Source: a virus. From it: DNA of 37,757 bases. This document shows positions 37,551-37,757 of the stretch, one piece after another (position 1 is the first letter of the stretch; each line of letters starts with the position of its first letter). A program made the position numbers and the translations under genes. Where the stretch lies: the IMG/VR virus record IMGVR_UViG_3300034418_001444, positions 1 to 37,757 of that record, one strand, 5' to 3'. Below the pieces are notes generated by a model, which saw only the letters and a list, made by a program, of their open reading frames with translations, was not told the DNA's origin and did not search any database.

Positions 37551-37757
37551 TGGTTTTTACAGTAACGGCTGAGGATTTGAAGCGGTGGGGCGGACAGAAA
37601 AGAAAACTTTTGGAAGTACTAAGTGATGGTCGTATGCATGAACACACTACTCTAGTACGCTCAAGCGGTAATGCTCAGAACCTAACGGCTCGTATTAGTG
37701 AATTACGAAAATCTGGTTGGGTAATAACCTGTGACCGTTCCACTTACTCAGGAACAA
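37550..37757 (+). CDS. winged-helix DNA-binding protein (partial, cut by window end)
   Basis: The first 69 residues are visible: a helical start (LKRWGGQKRKLLEVLSDGRM), then HEHTTLVRSSGNAQNLTARI and a wing-like SELRKSGWVITCDR. This resembles phage helix-turn-helix proteins of the HTH_39 type. It is co-translated with the Api92-like gene and is a natural candidate for binding the operator at 37102-37124 (inference). The C-terminus is not in the window. Confidence 0.65.
   Translation, partial: MVFTVTAEDLKRWGGQKRKLLEVLSDGRMHEHTTLVRSSGNAQNLTARISELRKSGWVITCDRSTYSGT

Overview
The window is almost entirely tailed-phage DNA (Caudoviricetes). It has tightly packed genes nearly all on the + strand, start and stop codons that often overlap, strong GGAGG-type ribosome binding sites, and a complete packaging, head and replication gene set. 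No integrase, excisionase or repressor cassette is visible, and the family A DNA polymerase keeps Phe at the position equivalent to E. coli Pol I F762; both point to a lytic phage. Tail genes with a tape-measure-like end and no sheath or baseplate wedge genes fit a siphovirus, but only part of the tail module is present. The host cannot be fixed. Strong Shine-Dalgarno sites, one probably leaderless gene and a B12-dependent ribonucleotide reductase would suit an aquatic bacterium, possibly an actinobacterium; that is inference only. Both ends cut through genes, and no endolysin or tail-tube gene is seen, so the window is a fragment.

Layout. 1-5034: end of the tail module (tape measure C-terminus, a small tail protein, a 1378-residue hub plus fibre protein). 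5037-5970: an HTH/zinc protein and a small sigma factor. 5936-15678: replication and recombination (DnaB-like helicase, CHC2/TOPRIM primase, SSB-like protein, DNA polymerase A, MazG-like protein, RecA-like recombinase, Vsr/DUF559-like nuclease, Cas4/RecB-like Fe-S nuclease, RuvC-like resolvase). 15682-30958: packaging and head module (small and large terminase, portal, HK97-gp10-like protein, scaffold-like protein, major capsid, CBM-containing protein, prohead protease, DUF5872-like protein), interrupted by a class II ribonucleotide reductase and an HTH-metallophosphoesterase. 30957-37757: an accessory region of very small genes, including membrane peptides, cysteine-rich micro-proteins, an HNH endonuclease (the only minus-strand gene), tRNA-Asn and tRNA-Leu, a pyrimidine-dimer glycosylase, a Dam-type methylase, an Api92-like protein and a winged-helix protein.

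How the genes work together. The replisome could be nearly self-sufficient, fed by the phage ribonucleotide reductase. The recombination set would process and resolve replication concatemers for the terminase. The 10-base motif AGTATAATAT recurs in front of genes between 19.8 and 32.4 kb with no consistent -35 element. With the phage-encoded sigma factor, this suggests a dedicated late promoter class driving head genes and the start of the accessory region. The capsid operon has a structured leader and GC-richer codon use than the rest. No stretch longer than about 145 bases lacks a gene or a described element.
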